Origin: Lachnospiraceae bacterium
Lineage (GTDB): Bacteria; Bacillota; Clostridia; Lachnospirales; Lachnospiraceae
Length of the DNA: 31,936 bases
NCBI GenBank assembly: GCA_900770535.1
Contig: CAAHDV010000036.1
Span: forward strand, 1 to 31,936
Direction of reading: 5' to 3'
Shown here: in pieces, positions 1 through 7,812 of the stretch
Layout of the letters: every line of letters begins with the position of its first letter
Numbering within the stretch: position 1 is the first letter of the stretch
The notes under the pieces: model-generated
What the model was told of the DNA's origin: nothing
Seen by the model: only the letters and a program-made list of their open reading frames with translations
The model's database searches: none
Translations under genes and position numbers: made by a program

Positions 1-1463
1 CCAAAGAACTCTTTAACAGCTGCAGTCACCGGTTTGATATTGATCAGGGTCTGCGCGGAAATGCTCTCCGGATCCTGAGTTGTCATACGCTCGCGAACCA
101 CTCTTTCCAGACGGGAAAGACCAATACGGTACTGGTTCTGAAGAAGTTCACCTACGGCACGGATACGACGGTTGCCCAGATGGTCGATGTCGTCCGGGGT
201 ACCGATGCCGCCTTCCAGATGCATGTTGTAGTTGATGGAAGCAATGATGTCTTCCTTGGTAATGTGCTTCGGAATGAGCTCGGTGATGTTCTTATGAACC
301 AGTTTCTTTAACTCTTCCTGGTCATCACCAGCTTCTTCCAGAATAGTTTTTAATACCGGATAATATACTAATTCCGTAACACCGGCTTCCTTCGGATCGA
401 AGTCCACGTAAGCTGCCAGGTCTACCATTAAGTTGGAAAGGACTTTGTAGTTGCGGTCCTCTGCCTGGATCATAACGAACGGAACAGCTGCGTTCTGCAG
501 GGTGGTTGCCAGCTCTTTGTCGATCTTGGTGCCAGCCTCTGCCAGGATCTCTCCGGTGGTCTCGTCTACCACATCCTCAGCCAGGATCTGGCCCTTGATG
601 CGGTTTTTGAAGTGAAGCTTCTTATTGAATTTATATCTGCCGACTTTGGCCAGGTCATAACGACGCGGGTCAAAGAACATGCTGTTTAACAGGCTTTCTG
701 CACTATCAACGGATAACGGCTCGCCCGGACGGATCTTGCGGTAGAGCTCTAACAGGCCATCCTGATAGCTCTCTGCAGTATCTTTTCCAAAGCTTGCCAG
801 CAGTTTCGGCTCTTCGCCGAACAGATCAATGATCTCCGCGTTGGTGCCATAGCCCAGTGCACGCACCAGTACGGTTACCGGAACCTTACGGGTACGATCT
901 ACACGAACGTAGAAGATATCATTGGAGTCGGTCTCATACTCCAGCCATGCACCACGGTTCGGGATTACGGTACAGGTATACAGTTCCTTACCGATCTTGT
1001 CGTGTCCGATTCCGTAGTAGATACCCGGGGAACGAACCAGCTGGCTTACGATAACTCGTTCAGCGCCGTTGATTACGAATGAGCCGGTATCGGTCATGAG
1101 CGGAAGATCTCCCATAAAGATCTCGTGCTCGTTGATCTCTTCTTTGTCCTTATTGTAAAGTCTTACCTTTACCTTTAAAGGTGCAGCGTAAGTTGCGTCG
1201 CGTTCTTTGCATTCTTCGATGTTGTATTTGACTTCATCCTTACATAATGTAAAATCAACGAATTCGAGGCTTAAATGACCTGCGAAATCGGAGATTGGGG
1301 AGATATCTTCAAATACTTCCTTTAATCCTTCATCGAGGAACCACTGATAGGAGTCTTTCTGAATCTCAATCAGGTTTGGCATCTCAAGAACTTCTTTCTG
1401 TCTTGAGTAGCTCATTCTAACGCTCTTTCCCGATGTTACCGGGCGCATTCTGCTTTTCTCCAT
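1..1463 (-). CDS. rpoB: DNA-directed RNA polymerase beta subunit, N-terminal part (runs off the left edge)
   Basis: Translating the minus strand from the ATG at 1463 gives an unbroken 487-codon frame to the window edge. It starts [20 protein letters not shown] and contains standard RpoB stretches such as [72 protein letters not shown] and, at the very edge, [15 protein letters not shown]. RpoB is the catalytic core subunit that forms one pincer of RNA polymerase and binds rifamycins. The window stops just before the rifampicin-resistance region, so resistance cannot be judged. The start is supported by AGGGGTG a few bases upstream. rplL does not lie immediately upstream here; a divergent gene does. 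Confidence 0.97.
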   Translation of the reverse strand, partial: MEKSRMRPVTSGKSVRMSYSRQKEVLEMPNLIEIQKDSYQWFLDEGLKEVFEDISPISDFAGHLSLEFVDFTLCKDEVKYNIEECKERDATYAAPLKVKVRLYNKDKEEINEHEIFMGDLPLMTDTGSFVINGAERVIVSQLVRSPGIYYGIGHDKIGKELYTCTVIPNRGAWLEYETDSNDIFYVRVDRTRKVPVTVLVRALGYGTNAEIIDLFGEEPKLLASFGKDTAESYQDGLLELYRKIRPGEPLSVDSAESLLNSMFFDPRRYDLAKVGRYKFNKKLHFKNRIKGQILAEDVVDETTGEILAEAGTKIDKELATTLQNAAVPFVMIQAEDRNYKVLSNLMVDLAAYVDFDPKEAGVTELVYYPVLKTILEEAGDDQEELKKLVHKNITELIPKHITKEDIIASINYNMHLEGGIGTPDDIDHLGNRRIRAVGELLQNQYRIGLSRLERVVRERMTTQDPESISAQTLINIKPVTAAVKEFF

Positions 1464-1548
1464 TGACGTTTCACCCCTGTTTTCTAATCTAATTTCTGGC
1501 ATATTTTTGGGCGCAAAAAGCCCAGAACGCCACAATAGTGCACACTCC

Positions 1549-1577
1549 ATAATATCATACGTCTGTCAAGGTGTCAA
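1549..1577 (-). promoter_or_regulatory. rpoB promoter, sigma-A type
   Basis: On the minus strand TTGACA (1572-1577) and TATTAT (1549-1554) are separated by exactly 17 bases, close to the vegetative consensus. Transcription would start near 1542 and leave a leader of about 80 bases. That leader includes a small hairpin, TGGGC/GCCCA (1508-1524, seven-base loop), with no following U-run. The promoter lies back to back with the promoter of the divergent gene at 1667. Confidence 0.75.
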
Positions 1578-1585
1578 GTTTTTCC

Positions 1586-1614
1586 TTGATTTTTTTTGCT
1601 AAAAATGCTATACT
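1586..1614 (+). promoter_or_regulatory. Promoter of the divergent membrane protein gene
   Basis: TTGATT (1586-1591) and TATACT (1609-1614) are 17 bases apart, and TGC immediately before TATACT gives an extended -10. It starts about 9 bases from the rpoB -35 on the other strand. The gene begins at 1667 after GGAGG at 1654-1658. Confidence 0.7.
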
Positions 1615-1666
1615 TTTCGTACAGGTGTGTCCTGTTACACAAAAGAACCTAATGGAGGTATGCCCC

Positions 1667-2113
1667 ATGCAGACTTTTTTAAACGTTTTGCTGGTGATTC
1701 TGGTAATCGCAGTGATCGCTCTTGCGGTTCTGTACTTCTTAGGAAGAAAGCTCGAAAAGCGTCAGGTTGAGCAGCAGCAGCTTCTGGAAATGTCCAAACA
1801 GACTGTTTCCATGCTGGTCATCGACAAAAAGAAAATGAAGATCAAGGATTCCGGTCTTCCAAAGATCGTTTACGAGCAGACCCCGAAGTACATGCGCTGG
1901 GCAAAGGTTCCGGTTGTAAAGGCGAAGGTAGGTCCGAAGGTTATGACCCTGATGGCAGACGAGCGTGTATTTGCATCACTCCCGGTTAAGACCGAGGCAA
2001 AAGTGGTTGTAAGCGGTCTTTACATTACCGAGATCAAGAGTGTCCGCGGCGGAGCAATCCCGCAGGCACCGAAGAAAAAAGGTTTCTTTGCAAGATTTAA
2101 AAAAGAAAATTAA
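1667..2113 (+). CDS. Membrane-anchored protein of unknown function
   Basis: This is a 148-residue protein starting MQTFLNVLLVILVIAVIALA. The start at 1667 is chosen because GGAGG lies 8 bases upstream; a longer in-frame reading from 1571 has no ribosome site and covers the promoter. Residues 4-22 form one transmembrane helix. They are followed by a basic, Gln-rich stretch (KLEKRQVEQQQLLEMSKQT), a soluble domain of about 90 residues and a very basic C-terminus (PKKKGFFARFKKEN). The topology suggests an N-terminal anchor with a cytoplasmic, positively charged tail. I do not recognise a named family. It is transcribed divergently from rpoB and ends at a strong bidirectional terminator. Confidence 0.85.
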   Translation: MQTFLNVLLVILVIAVIALAVLYFLGRKLEKRQVEQQQLLEMSKQTVSMLVIDKKKMKIKDSGLPKIVYEQTPKYMRWAKVPVVKAKVGPKVMTLMADERVFASLPVKTEAKVVVSGLYITEIKSVRGGAIPQAPKKKGFFARFKKEN

Positions 2114-2124
2114 ATCAGGTAAGC

Positions 2125-2167
2125 AAAAAGAAGAGGTAAGCGCGAACGCGCCTGCCTCTTCTTTTTT
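2125..2167. terminator. Bidirectional intrinsic terminator between convergent genes
   Basis: AAAAAGAAGAGG (2125-2136) pairs perfectly with CCTCTTCTTTTT (2155-2166). An inner GCGCG/CGCGC hairpin caps it, and T-runs follow on both strands. It serves the membrane protein gene (plus) and the ddl-murI-DUF1934 operon (minus). Confidence 0.85.
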
Positions 2168-2173
2168 AAGTTT

Positions 2174-2614
2174 TTATAATTCCAGCTTTGCGCAGCCCTT
2201 CGATGTCACATCCAGGACAATGCGGCAGTCGGAAACGTGATCGTAGTTGATATCGAGGGAATACTCCACTTCAACCTTTAAGTGATCATCCTCTTCCTCA
2301 AAGCCGATCCGGCTGGTGGTCATCTCCACCAGCATCTCTCCCATGGGGGTGGCATAGTGGGTCTGAGTCTTTTTGTCCACCTCAAACACCATATTGGCAG
2401 ACACCGGTCCGCTCTTTTTAATCTCCAGCTTCTCCGGAGTCAGCTTCATGGTATTGCGGATGGTTCCGTCCATTCCTTCCATCACCTCATCGTAAATCAG
2501 GTAATGCTTGTTATTCTTCCAGAAGTAATCCCCTGCGGTGATCACTTCCACCACGCCCTCGTCGTCCTCCATGTCCTGGAGGCCGCTTAAGCGGATCAGT
2601 ACATCTCTTGTCAT
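2174..2614 (-). CDS. DUF1934 (YwiB-like) beta-barrel protein
   Basis: This 146-residue protein starts MTRDVLIRLSGLQDMEDDEG. The N-terminal beta strand is followed by an acidic turn, YFWKNNKHYLIYDEVMEGMDG, a mid-region TMKLTPEKLEIKKSG and a C-terminal EVEYSLDINYDHVS, the pattern of the DUF1934/YwiB family. Its members are small calycin-like barrels of unknown function found in Firmicutes. The ATG at 2614 is preferred over a TTG three codons upstream because AGAGAG lies 9 bases before the ATG and would overlap the TTG. It follows murI by about 52 bases on the same strand and ends at the shared terminator, so it is probably the last gene of ddl-murI. Confidence 0.85.
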   Translation of the reverse strand: MTRDVLIRLSGLQDMEDDEGVVEVITAGDYFWKNNKHYLIYDEVMEGMDGTIRNTMKLTPEKLEIKKSGPVSANMVFEVDKKTQTHYATPMGEMLVEMTTSRIGFEEEDDHLKVEVEYSLDINYDHVSDCRIVLDVTSKGCAKLEL

Positions 2615-2666
2615 AATTCTCAACTCTCTTATGGCATATCTTGTTTTGTCCTGCCGCGGCGCAGGA

Positions 2667-3488
2667 TCAGTACTCTTCGATATTGATTTTCTTGGTTTCC
2701 TTTACATCCTCCGGCAGGATGGAGCTGGCGAAGTCTGTAAATTTCTCTGCCAGGTCGCTGACAAAGAACTGATGCTTCTCGCCGGCAAATGGCGCAAACG
2801 GATCACGGCTCAGGCCATTCTCCGCAAGAAGTCCCCGAAGTTCAATGGCCGTTTCGTAAGCCGGATTTACCAGCGTCACATCTTCTCCCATCAGGCGCCG
2901 CATGGTAGAGCGCAGAAGCGGATAATGCGTGCAGCCCAGCACCAGCGTGTCAATGTATTTTTCCTTCAGCACACTTAAATACCGGGACGCGATCTCATCC
3001 GTCACCGGATCATGGAGCCAGCCCTCTTCCACCAGCGGGCAGAACAGCGGACAGGACTTTCCAAATACCTGGATACCCGGTTTCATCTTTTTCATAACCT
3101 CGGTATAGATGCCGCTGCCGATGGTAGCCTCCGTTCCGATAACACCGATCCGCCCATTACGGGTAGACTCTACCGCAGTCCGGGCACCGGCATTGATCAC
3201 GCCGATGATCGGAATGTCCGATTCTGCCGCCACGGTATCCAGCGTCAGTGCCGTTGCCGTGTTGCAGGCAATGACGATGGCCTTGACCTCTTTGGTGCGC
3301 AGGAAGCGGATGATCTGGCGGGAATAACGCAGGATGGTGTCTCTTGACTTGCTTCCGTAGGGAACCCGGGCGGTATCTCCGAAATAGATGATCCGCTCAT
3401 CCGGAAGCTGCCGCATGATTTCTCTCGCTACCGTCAGGCCACCCACGCCGGAATCAAATACGCCAACCGGCGCGTTTCTGTCGATCAT
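2667..3488 (-). CDS. murI: Glutamate racemase
   Basis: The 273-residue cytoplasmic enzyme converts L- to D-glutamate for peptidoglycan. Family signatures are visible: VFDSGVGGLTV with Asp12, YFGDTARVPYGSKS, the first catalytic cysteine in VIACNTATA (Cys75) and the second in LVLGCTHYPLL (Cys186). Length fits the family, with a short Lys/Glu-rich tail (ETKKINIEEY). The start at 3488 lies only 5 bases after the ddl stop, and its GAGAGG ribosome site is inside the last ddl codons, so translation is probably coupled. The pairing of D-Ala-D-Ala ligase with glutamate racemase makes this a cell-wall precursor operon. Confidence 0.96.
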   Translation of the reverse strand: MIDRNAPVGVFDSGVGGLTVAREIMRQLPDERIIYFGDTARVPYGSKSRDTILRYSRQIIRFLRTKEVKAIVIACNTATALTLDTVAAESDIPIIGVINAGARTAVESTRNGRIGVIGTEATIGSGIYTEVMKKMKPGIQVFGKSCPLFCPLVEEGWLHDPVTDEIASRYLSVLKEKYIDTLVLGCTHYPLLRSTMRRLMGEDVTLVNPAYETAIELRGLLAENGLSRDPFAPFAGEKHQFFVSDLAEKFTDFASSILPEDVKETKKINIEEY

Positions 3489-3493
3489 GATTC

Positions 3494-4552
3494 TTACCTC
3501 TCAAATGCCAGGTCGATGAGGCGGTCTACCAGCTCCGGCTTCGGGATGCCTGCTGCCTCCCAGAGCATCGGATACATGCTGATGGCGGTAAAGCCCGGCA
3601 TGGTGTTGATTTCGTTGAAGATCACCTCACCGTCGTTGGTGACAAAGAAGTCTACGCGGGACAGGCCGTAGCCGTCTACCGCGTTGAAGATCTTTGCTGC
3701 CGCCTCGCGGACCGCTTCCGCGGAATTGCCCGGAAGCTCCGGTCCAATGACGGTACGGGACTCTGCGTTGTTATACTTTGCGTCAAAATCATAGAACTCT
3801 GCTGCTGCCAGGATCTCACCGACGCTGGAAGCCTTTACCGGTTTCTGGCCGCCGCCAAGAACCGCGCACTCTACCTCATGGCCCACAATGGTCTCCTCCA
3901 CCAGGATCTTGCGGTCATGCTTTGCAGCCTCTTTTAAGGCCGCGATCAGCTCCATCCGGTTTTCTGCCTTATTGACACCACGGGAAGAGCCTGCGTTGGA
4001 CGGCTTTACAAATACCGGGTACTGAAAGTGAGTCTCTACCGCTGCCACCGGGATATCCATATCTTTTTCCATCTCCCAGCGCATCACCGGAACGTATTTT
4101 GCCTGACGGATGCCCAGGGTATCTACGATGATCTTGGTGTACAGCTTATCCATGGATACTGCGGAAGCCAGCACGCCGCAGCCTACATACGGGATCTTTG
4201 CCAGCTCGAACAGGCCCTGAACGGTGCCGTCCTCGCCATAAAGGCCGTGGAGTACCGGGAATGCCACATCAATCTTCTCTTCTCTGGTCACGCCATTCTC
4301 GGTGATCAGTGCGCACTTCTTGGTTGCGTCCGGGGAGATAACGACATCCACCTTGCTCTCTCTCCAGGCACCGGAGCGGATATCCTCCACGCTGTCTGCC
4401 TTCACCCAGTGGCCTTCCTCGGTAATGCCGATGAGGAGCAGGTCGTATTTTTCTTTATCTATCTGGTCAATCACATTTGCCGCAGACACACAGGATACTA
4501 CATGTTCCGAAGACTGCCCGCCAAACAGGACTGCAATTTTCTTTTTACTCAT
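3494..4552 (-). CDS. ddl: D-alanine--D-alanine ligase
   Basis: This 352-residue ATP-grasp enzyme joins two D-alanines for peptidoglycan. Visible motifs in order are FGGQSSEH (residues 10-17), LHGLYGEDGTVQGL (101-114), FVKPSNAGSSRG (181-192, ATP-binding lysine), YDFDAKYNN (254-262) and the metal-binding FNEINTMPGF (312-321). The AKY tyrosine in the omega-loop is the form seen in ordinary D-Ala-D-Ala ligases, not in the VanA/VanB (His) D-Ala-D-Lac ligases, so this is the vancomycin-sensitive type (inference by family). It is the first gene of ddl-murI-DUF1934 and has its own extended -10 promoter upstream. Confidence 0.96.
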   Translation of the reverse strand: MSKKKIAVLFGGQSSEHVVSCVSAANVIDQIDKEKYDLLLIGITEEGHWVKADSVEDIRSGAWRESKVDVVISPDATKKCALITENGVTREEKIDVAFPVLHGLYGEDGTVQGLFELAKIPYVGCGVLASAVSMDKLYTKIIVDTLGIRQAKYVPVMRWEMEKDMDIPVAAVETHFQYPVFVKPSNAGSSRGVNKAENRMELIAALKEAAKHDRKILVEETIVGHEVECAVLGGGQKPVKASSVGEILAAAEFYDFDAKYNNAESRTVIGPELPGNSAEAVREAAAKIFNAVDGYGLSRVDFFVTNDGEVIFNEINTMPGFTAISMYPMLWEAAGIPKPELVDRLIDLAFER

Positions 4553-4587
4553 AACAGATTCCCTCTCTTTTCCAAAATATCTGATTA

Positions 4588-4596
4588 ATTATAACA
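4588..4596 (-). promoter_or_regulatory. Extended -10 promoter of ddl operon
   Basis: The minus strand reads TGTTATAAT (TG-n-TATAAT), a perfect extended -10. A TTGACA lies only 7 bases upstream (4600-4605), too close to act as its -35, so the extended -10 probably carries the promoter. spoIIR is transcribed divergently from the same gap; I could not assign a sigma-F promoter to it. Confidence 0.55.
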
Positions 4597-4670
4597 TATC
4601 TGTCAACACTTAAGAAGTGACAGGGTACACAAGAATACAAAGAATTCCCTGGCAGAAGGAGGCTTTTTCC

Positions 4671-5363
4671 ATGAAACCAAAATTCCGTGCACCTTCAGGT
4701 CCGCTCACACCGGATTACGCTCCTGCTGCACGCCGGATCCTGTTCTTATCTCTCCTTCTTCTTTTCCTGCTGCTTACCATGGGAAACCTGCAGAAAAGCC
4801 GGGAAGCACTGGCAGACCGCATTGCCCCTTCCATCCTGCGCTTCCACATCCTCGCCAACAGTGATTCCCGGGAGGATCAGGCCGTGAAGCTGGAGGTGCG
4901 CAGCTTCCTGTTGGATTACATCCAGGACCGGCTGCCAGAATATGTAGACAGCAAGGAAGCCATCATCACCTGGCTTTCCGAAAACAAATGCAACCTGGAA
5001 ACAGCCGCCACCCGGTTTCTCACAAAAAAACAGATGCCCTACCCCGCGCGCCTGTCTCTGGAGCAAGCCTGGTTTCCCACCCGGGTCTATGACAACCTGG
5101 TCATCCCTTGCGGCATCTACGACGCCGCCCGGGTCATCCTTGGAGAAGGAAACGGCCACAACTGGTGGTGCGTCCTCTACCCGCGTTTCTGCTTTCTCGA
5201 TGAAGTCTGCAAAGAGATTCCCGAAAAAAGCCGCCGGGAACTTCAGGATAAACTGAATCAGGGCGATTATCCCCTGCTTGAGGATCACCGCCCTGATATC
5301 AAAATCCGTTTTTTCTTTTTTCCTGAGCTCCAGCCGGTGCTGCCATCACACAGCAGCGGCTGA
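4671..5363 (+). CDS. spoIIR: Stage II sporulation protein R
   Basis: SpoIIR is the signal made in the forespore that triggers SpoIIGA to process pro-sigma-E in the mother cell. The 230-residue product has an N-terminal hydrophobic helix at residues 22-38 (ILFLSLLLLFLLLTMG) that acts as an export signal or anchor. This is followed by the diagnostic LRFHILANSDSREDQAVKL (57-74) and the conserved GNGHNWWCVLYPRFCF (160-175). Length is close to the usual 220-230. The ATG at 4671 is chosen because AGAAGGAGG lies 8 bases upstream; an in-frame GTG at 4617 has no ribosome site. It is direct evidence that the organism belongs to an endospore-forming lineage. In the family, transcription is by sigma-F. 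Confidence 0.93.
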   Translation: MKPKFRAPSGPLTPDYAPAARRILFLSLLLLFLLLTMGNLQKSREALADRIAPSILRFHILANSDSREDQAVKLEVRSFLLDYIQDRLPEYVDSKEAIITWLSENKCNLETAATRFLTKKQMPYPARLSLEQAWFPTRVYDNLVIPCGIYDAARVILGEGNGHNWWCVLYPRFCFLDEVCKEIPEKSRRELQDKLNQGDYPLLEDHRPDIKIRFFFFPELQPVLPSHSSG

Positions 5364-5383
5364 TTGTTTTGTTTTGGCATGCT

Positions 5384-5405
5384 GTTTCGCCTTTGGCGCT
5401 GAAAC
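5384..5405. terminator. Weak hairpin between spoIIR and the efflux operon end
   Basis: GTTTCGCC (5384-5391) pairs with GGCG-ct-GAAAC (5395-5405) with a two-base bulge. It sits in the 50-base gap between two convergent genes, but neither strand has a good U-run after it. It may be a weak terminator for either transcript. Confidence 0.35.
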
Positions 5406-5413
5406 GGTCTGTT

Positions 5414-6604
5414 CTACTCTACAGTTGCCAGGCCTTCAATGCCCCAGTTGTAGGTTTCAATAGCCAGGCGCAGCGCGGTATCCGCGCTCTCATAGGAACT
5501 CTTTGCCTGATAATAGGAAATTTCGGTTCCAATATAATCAGACTCTCCGAGAAGTCCCATCTGGTACATGCGGGTATACTTGTCATGGGTCTTCTGGGCT
5601 GCCTGGAATCCGGCCTTTGCGCCTTCAAAGGCTTCTTTCTGTGTATACACATCGTTATACAGACGTTTCATCTCAATGGTCAGTTTCTGCTCGCCTTCCT
5701 CAATAATGCCAAGGCGGCCCTCAATGCTGGCATTGCTGGTACCCTTGGCAGAGGTACGCTGGCTGATCAGCGTGGTATTATTGCCGATGGCCTTCTTCGT
5801 GTCCTCTTCCAGGTTCATCTGGTCGATCAGCGACACATCGGTCTCCGGGATCGGAGCCAGCTCCGGGGAAGTATCCGCTGCCCATCCAGTCAAGGTGCAG
5901 AGATTCGGCTTTAACTGCAGCAGTCCGCCATCCAGCGATGCCACGGAGCTCGCCGCGGAAAGCTGGTTCGTCCGGGCCGTCAGGACCTCCTGATCGGTAG
6001 CCATGCCGAGGGCATGTTTGTTCACCGCAATCTGATACTGCTTTGCGTAAAGCTCCTGCAGTTTTTCCAGTGTGTTGCGCTGCTTTAACAAGGAATCATA
6101 GGTGATCATCAGGGACTGAGCCGCTTTCGTAATCTGCTTTTCGCCTTTCTGAATGCTGGCCACAGTTTTCTGGCTGTACAGATCCGTACTGCGCAGACCC
6201 GACGCAACTTTTCCAAGGATGATTTCCTGCATGGTGTAATTACCATAATTCATCATATTTCCCTGGTCTTTCGCGTCATCCTTCAGGCGTTTCATATTGC
6301 CGCTCAGGCTGTCCAGTTCCTGAATATTGCGGTCGAGCTTTTCTTTCGTTTCCCTCAGGTTTTTCCAGATTTCTGAAATGTTGCTGTTGTAGACATGCAC
6401 CAGATCCGGGATTTCATCGTATTCCAGCACATTATCCTGAAGTTTTGCCCAGGTTTCTGCATCATAAGTGTCCTCCGGGTTGCCGGTGACCGGGGCATAT
6501 GCCGCAAACGCACTCCCTGGCATTGCCGCAAAAAGCATGGTGCCGGCAAGCACCGCTGCTCCCACGCGTTTCAGATACGCCTTCCGGCTGCAATTTTTTC
6601 TCAT
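5414..6604 (-). CDS. TolC-like outer-membrane-efflux-family protein (second copy)
   Basis: This 396-residue exported protein has a signal peptide (MRKNCSRKAYLKRVGAAVLA followed by GTMLFAAMPGSAFA) and long alpha-helical, coiled-coil-like segments. It carries the duplicated TolC-family pattern: ALGMATDQEVLTARTNQL in the first half and YQMGLLGESDYIGTEISYYQ in the second. TolC proteins form trimeric exit ducts; in a monoderm spore-former the partner surface is unclear. The start at 6604 is preferred over 6628 because GGCGGTGAG lies just upstream and the gene then begins 13 bases after the preceding stop. It is a tandem paralogue of the gene upstream (shared LQDN-x-EYDEI-x-DL motif) and the last gene of the efflux operon. 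Confidence 0.85.
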   Translation of the reverse strand: MRKNCSRKAYLKRVGAAVLAGTMLFAAMPGSAFAAYAPVTGNPEDTYDAETWAKLQDNVLEYDEIPDLVHVYNSNISEIWKNLRETKEKLDRNIQELDSLSGNMKRLKDDAKDQGNMMNYGNYTMQEIILGKVASGLRSTDLYSQKTVASIQKGEKQITKAAQSLMITYDSLLKQRNTLEKLQELYAKQYQIAVNKHALGMATDQEVLTARTNQLSAASSVASLDGGLLQLKPNLCTLTGWAADTSPELAPIPETDVSLIDQMNLEEDTKKAIGNNTTLISQRTSAKGTSNASIEGRLGIIEEGEQKLTIEMKRLYNDVYTQKEAFEGAKAGFQAAQKTHDKYTRMYQMGLLGESDYIGTEISYYQAKSSYESADTALRLAIETYNWGIEGLATVE

Positions 6605-6617
6605 CCTTCTCACCGCC

Positions 6618-7784
6618 TTATGATGCATTTGCCAGTCCGTTCAGTACCCACTCATAGGACTGGATTGCCTGAAGCAGATTATACTTTGCAATCTGAGTCT
6701 GGATCACGGCAGAATCGTACGCATACCTTCTGTTCAGATAATCCAGTCTTCCGATCATGCCAAGATGATACTGGCGCTCCGTTGTCTGCATGCTCTTTTC
6801 CTGCAGCTGTGCCTGTGCCTCCTTCAGCTCCATGGATGCCTTCGCTGCCAGTACATTCTGATAGCTGCTGGTCACGGAAGCCCCGATGCTCTGGGTATCC
6901 TCGCGGATTGTCTTTTCCAGAGTCTCTTTTGTATCGCTGCTCTTTGCGTTTTCCAGTTTCCGCTTGTTTACCTTCATGGTATAGCTGTTCTCCACTGCCT
7001 GCTCTTTATCCACTGCAGGATTCATGGATGCGATCCGGTTCAGATCCGGATCCGGCAGCTCGCCGACCTCCGGCCGGTCATCGTGTTTCCAGCCCAGGAC
7101 AACAAACAGTTTTTCCTGATTGTTTTCAATGGTATTCTGGTCATCCAGAATTGCCTTGTTGGCATTTCTTAAGTTTTCCTCCGCAGACAGCACATCCACA
7201 TCGGTTGCCATGCCAAGAGACTGCTGGGTCTGAACACTCTGATAGGTTTCATTTAACAGTTCCTGATTTTTCTGGTCCAGCTCCAGCTGCAGCTGATTTA
7301 CATAATACGCGATCATCTGCTGCTGCGCATTGGAGGTCAGCATCGCCTCGGCGGAAGCATAATTATAGTAATAAGTCATATAATCATCCACTGCCTCATC
7401 GGCTGCTTTTCTCCAGTTATCAATCTGCATCTCGCTGGTTACAATGGCTGTCATGATCGTTGCGTAGGACGAATCATCCACATCCGGGTAGCTCAGGCTC
7501 GACTGCAGATCATCTGCCAGTTCCCGGTAACGGTTTGCCCACTCATCATTGCTTTCGCCGTAATCCTTGCGGAACTTGCTTAAGTCAATGGCATTTTTCT
7601 GGACGGTCGCATTGTATTCGTGGATCAGGTCCGCAATCTCATCATACTCGATCTTGTTATCCTGTAATCTGGCCCATTCCTCTGCGCTGCGGGAGAACTC
7701 CGGGCTGGCAAGCGCCGTCATCGGCGCCGCCGTCATCATCACTCCGGCCAGTCCCAGAGACAATGCCTGTTTTAATCGTTTCAT
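6618..7784 (-). CDS. TolC-like outer-membrane-efflux-family protein (first copy)
   Basis: This 388-residue exported protein has the signal peptide MKRLKQALSLGLAGVMMTAA...TALA. The mature part starts with EWARLQDNKIEYDEIADLIH, shared with the downstream paralogue. The two TolC repeats show as QSLGMATDVDVLSAEENL and YHLGMIGRLDYLNRRYAYDS, each followed by long amphipathic helices. Length is near that of Gram-negative TolC proteins (about 420-490) but shorter. GGAGG lies 7 bases before the ATG. It follows the RND gene by 28 bases, so pump, adaptor and duct are co-transcribed. The role is inferred from operon context; in a Gram-positive envelope it could extend the periplasm-like adaptor through the thick wall. 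Confidence 0.86.
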   Translation of the reverse strand: MKRLKQALSLGLAGVMMTAAPMTALASPEFSRSAEEWARLQDNKIEYDEIADLIHEYNATVQKNAIDLSKFRKDYGESNDEWANRYRELADDLQSSLSYPDVDDSSYATIMTAIVTSEMQIDNWRKAADEAVDDYMTYYYNYASAEAMLTSNAQQQMIAYYVNQLQLELDQKNQELLNETYQSVQTQQSLGMATDVDVLSAEENLRNANKAILDDQNTIENNQEKLFVVLGWKHDDRPEVGELPDPDLNRIASMNPAVDKEQAVENSYTMKVNKRKLENAKSSDTKETLEKTIREDTQSIGASVTSSYQNVLAAKASMELKEAQAQLQEKSMQTTERQYHLGMIGRLDYLNRRYAYDSAVIQTQIAKYNLLQAIQSYEWVLNGLANAS

Positions 7785-7812
7785 CTAACATCCTCCGAAG
7801 CCGTCTGGCTTA

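Noticed and set aside
857..1054. Short open frame inside rpoB
   Set aside because: The minus strand here encodes conserved RpoB without interruption.
2040..2240. Short open frame across the end of the membrane protein gene
   Set aside because: It runs through the strong terminator and out of frame with the real gene; no ribosome site.
3494..4552. Ligase as a possible vancomycin-resistance VanA-type enzyme
   Set aside because: The omega-loop carries the AKY tyrosine form of ordinary ligases, and no vanH, vanX or sensor genes are near.
6395..7456. 353-codon open frame on the plus strand
   Set aside because: It lies opposite the two TolC-like genes, is rich in Ser/Pro/His/Arg with no family pattern or ribosome site, and is the expected antisense shadow.
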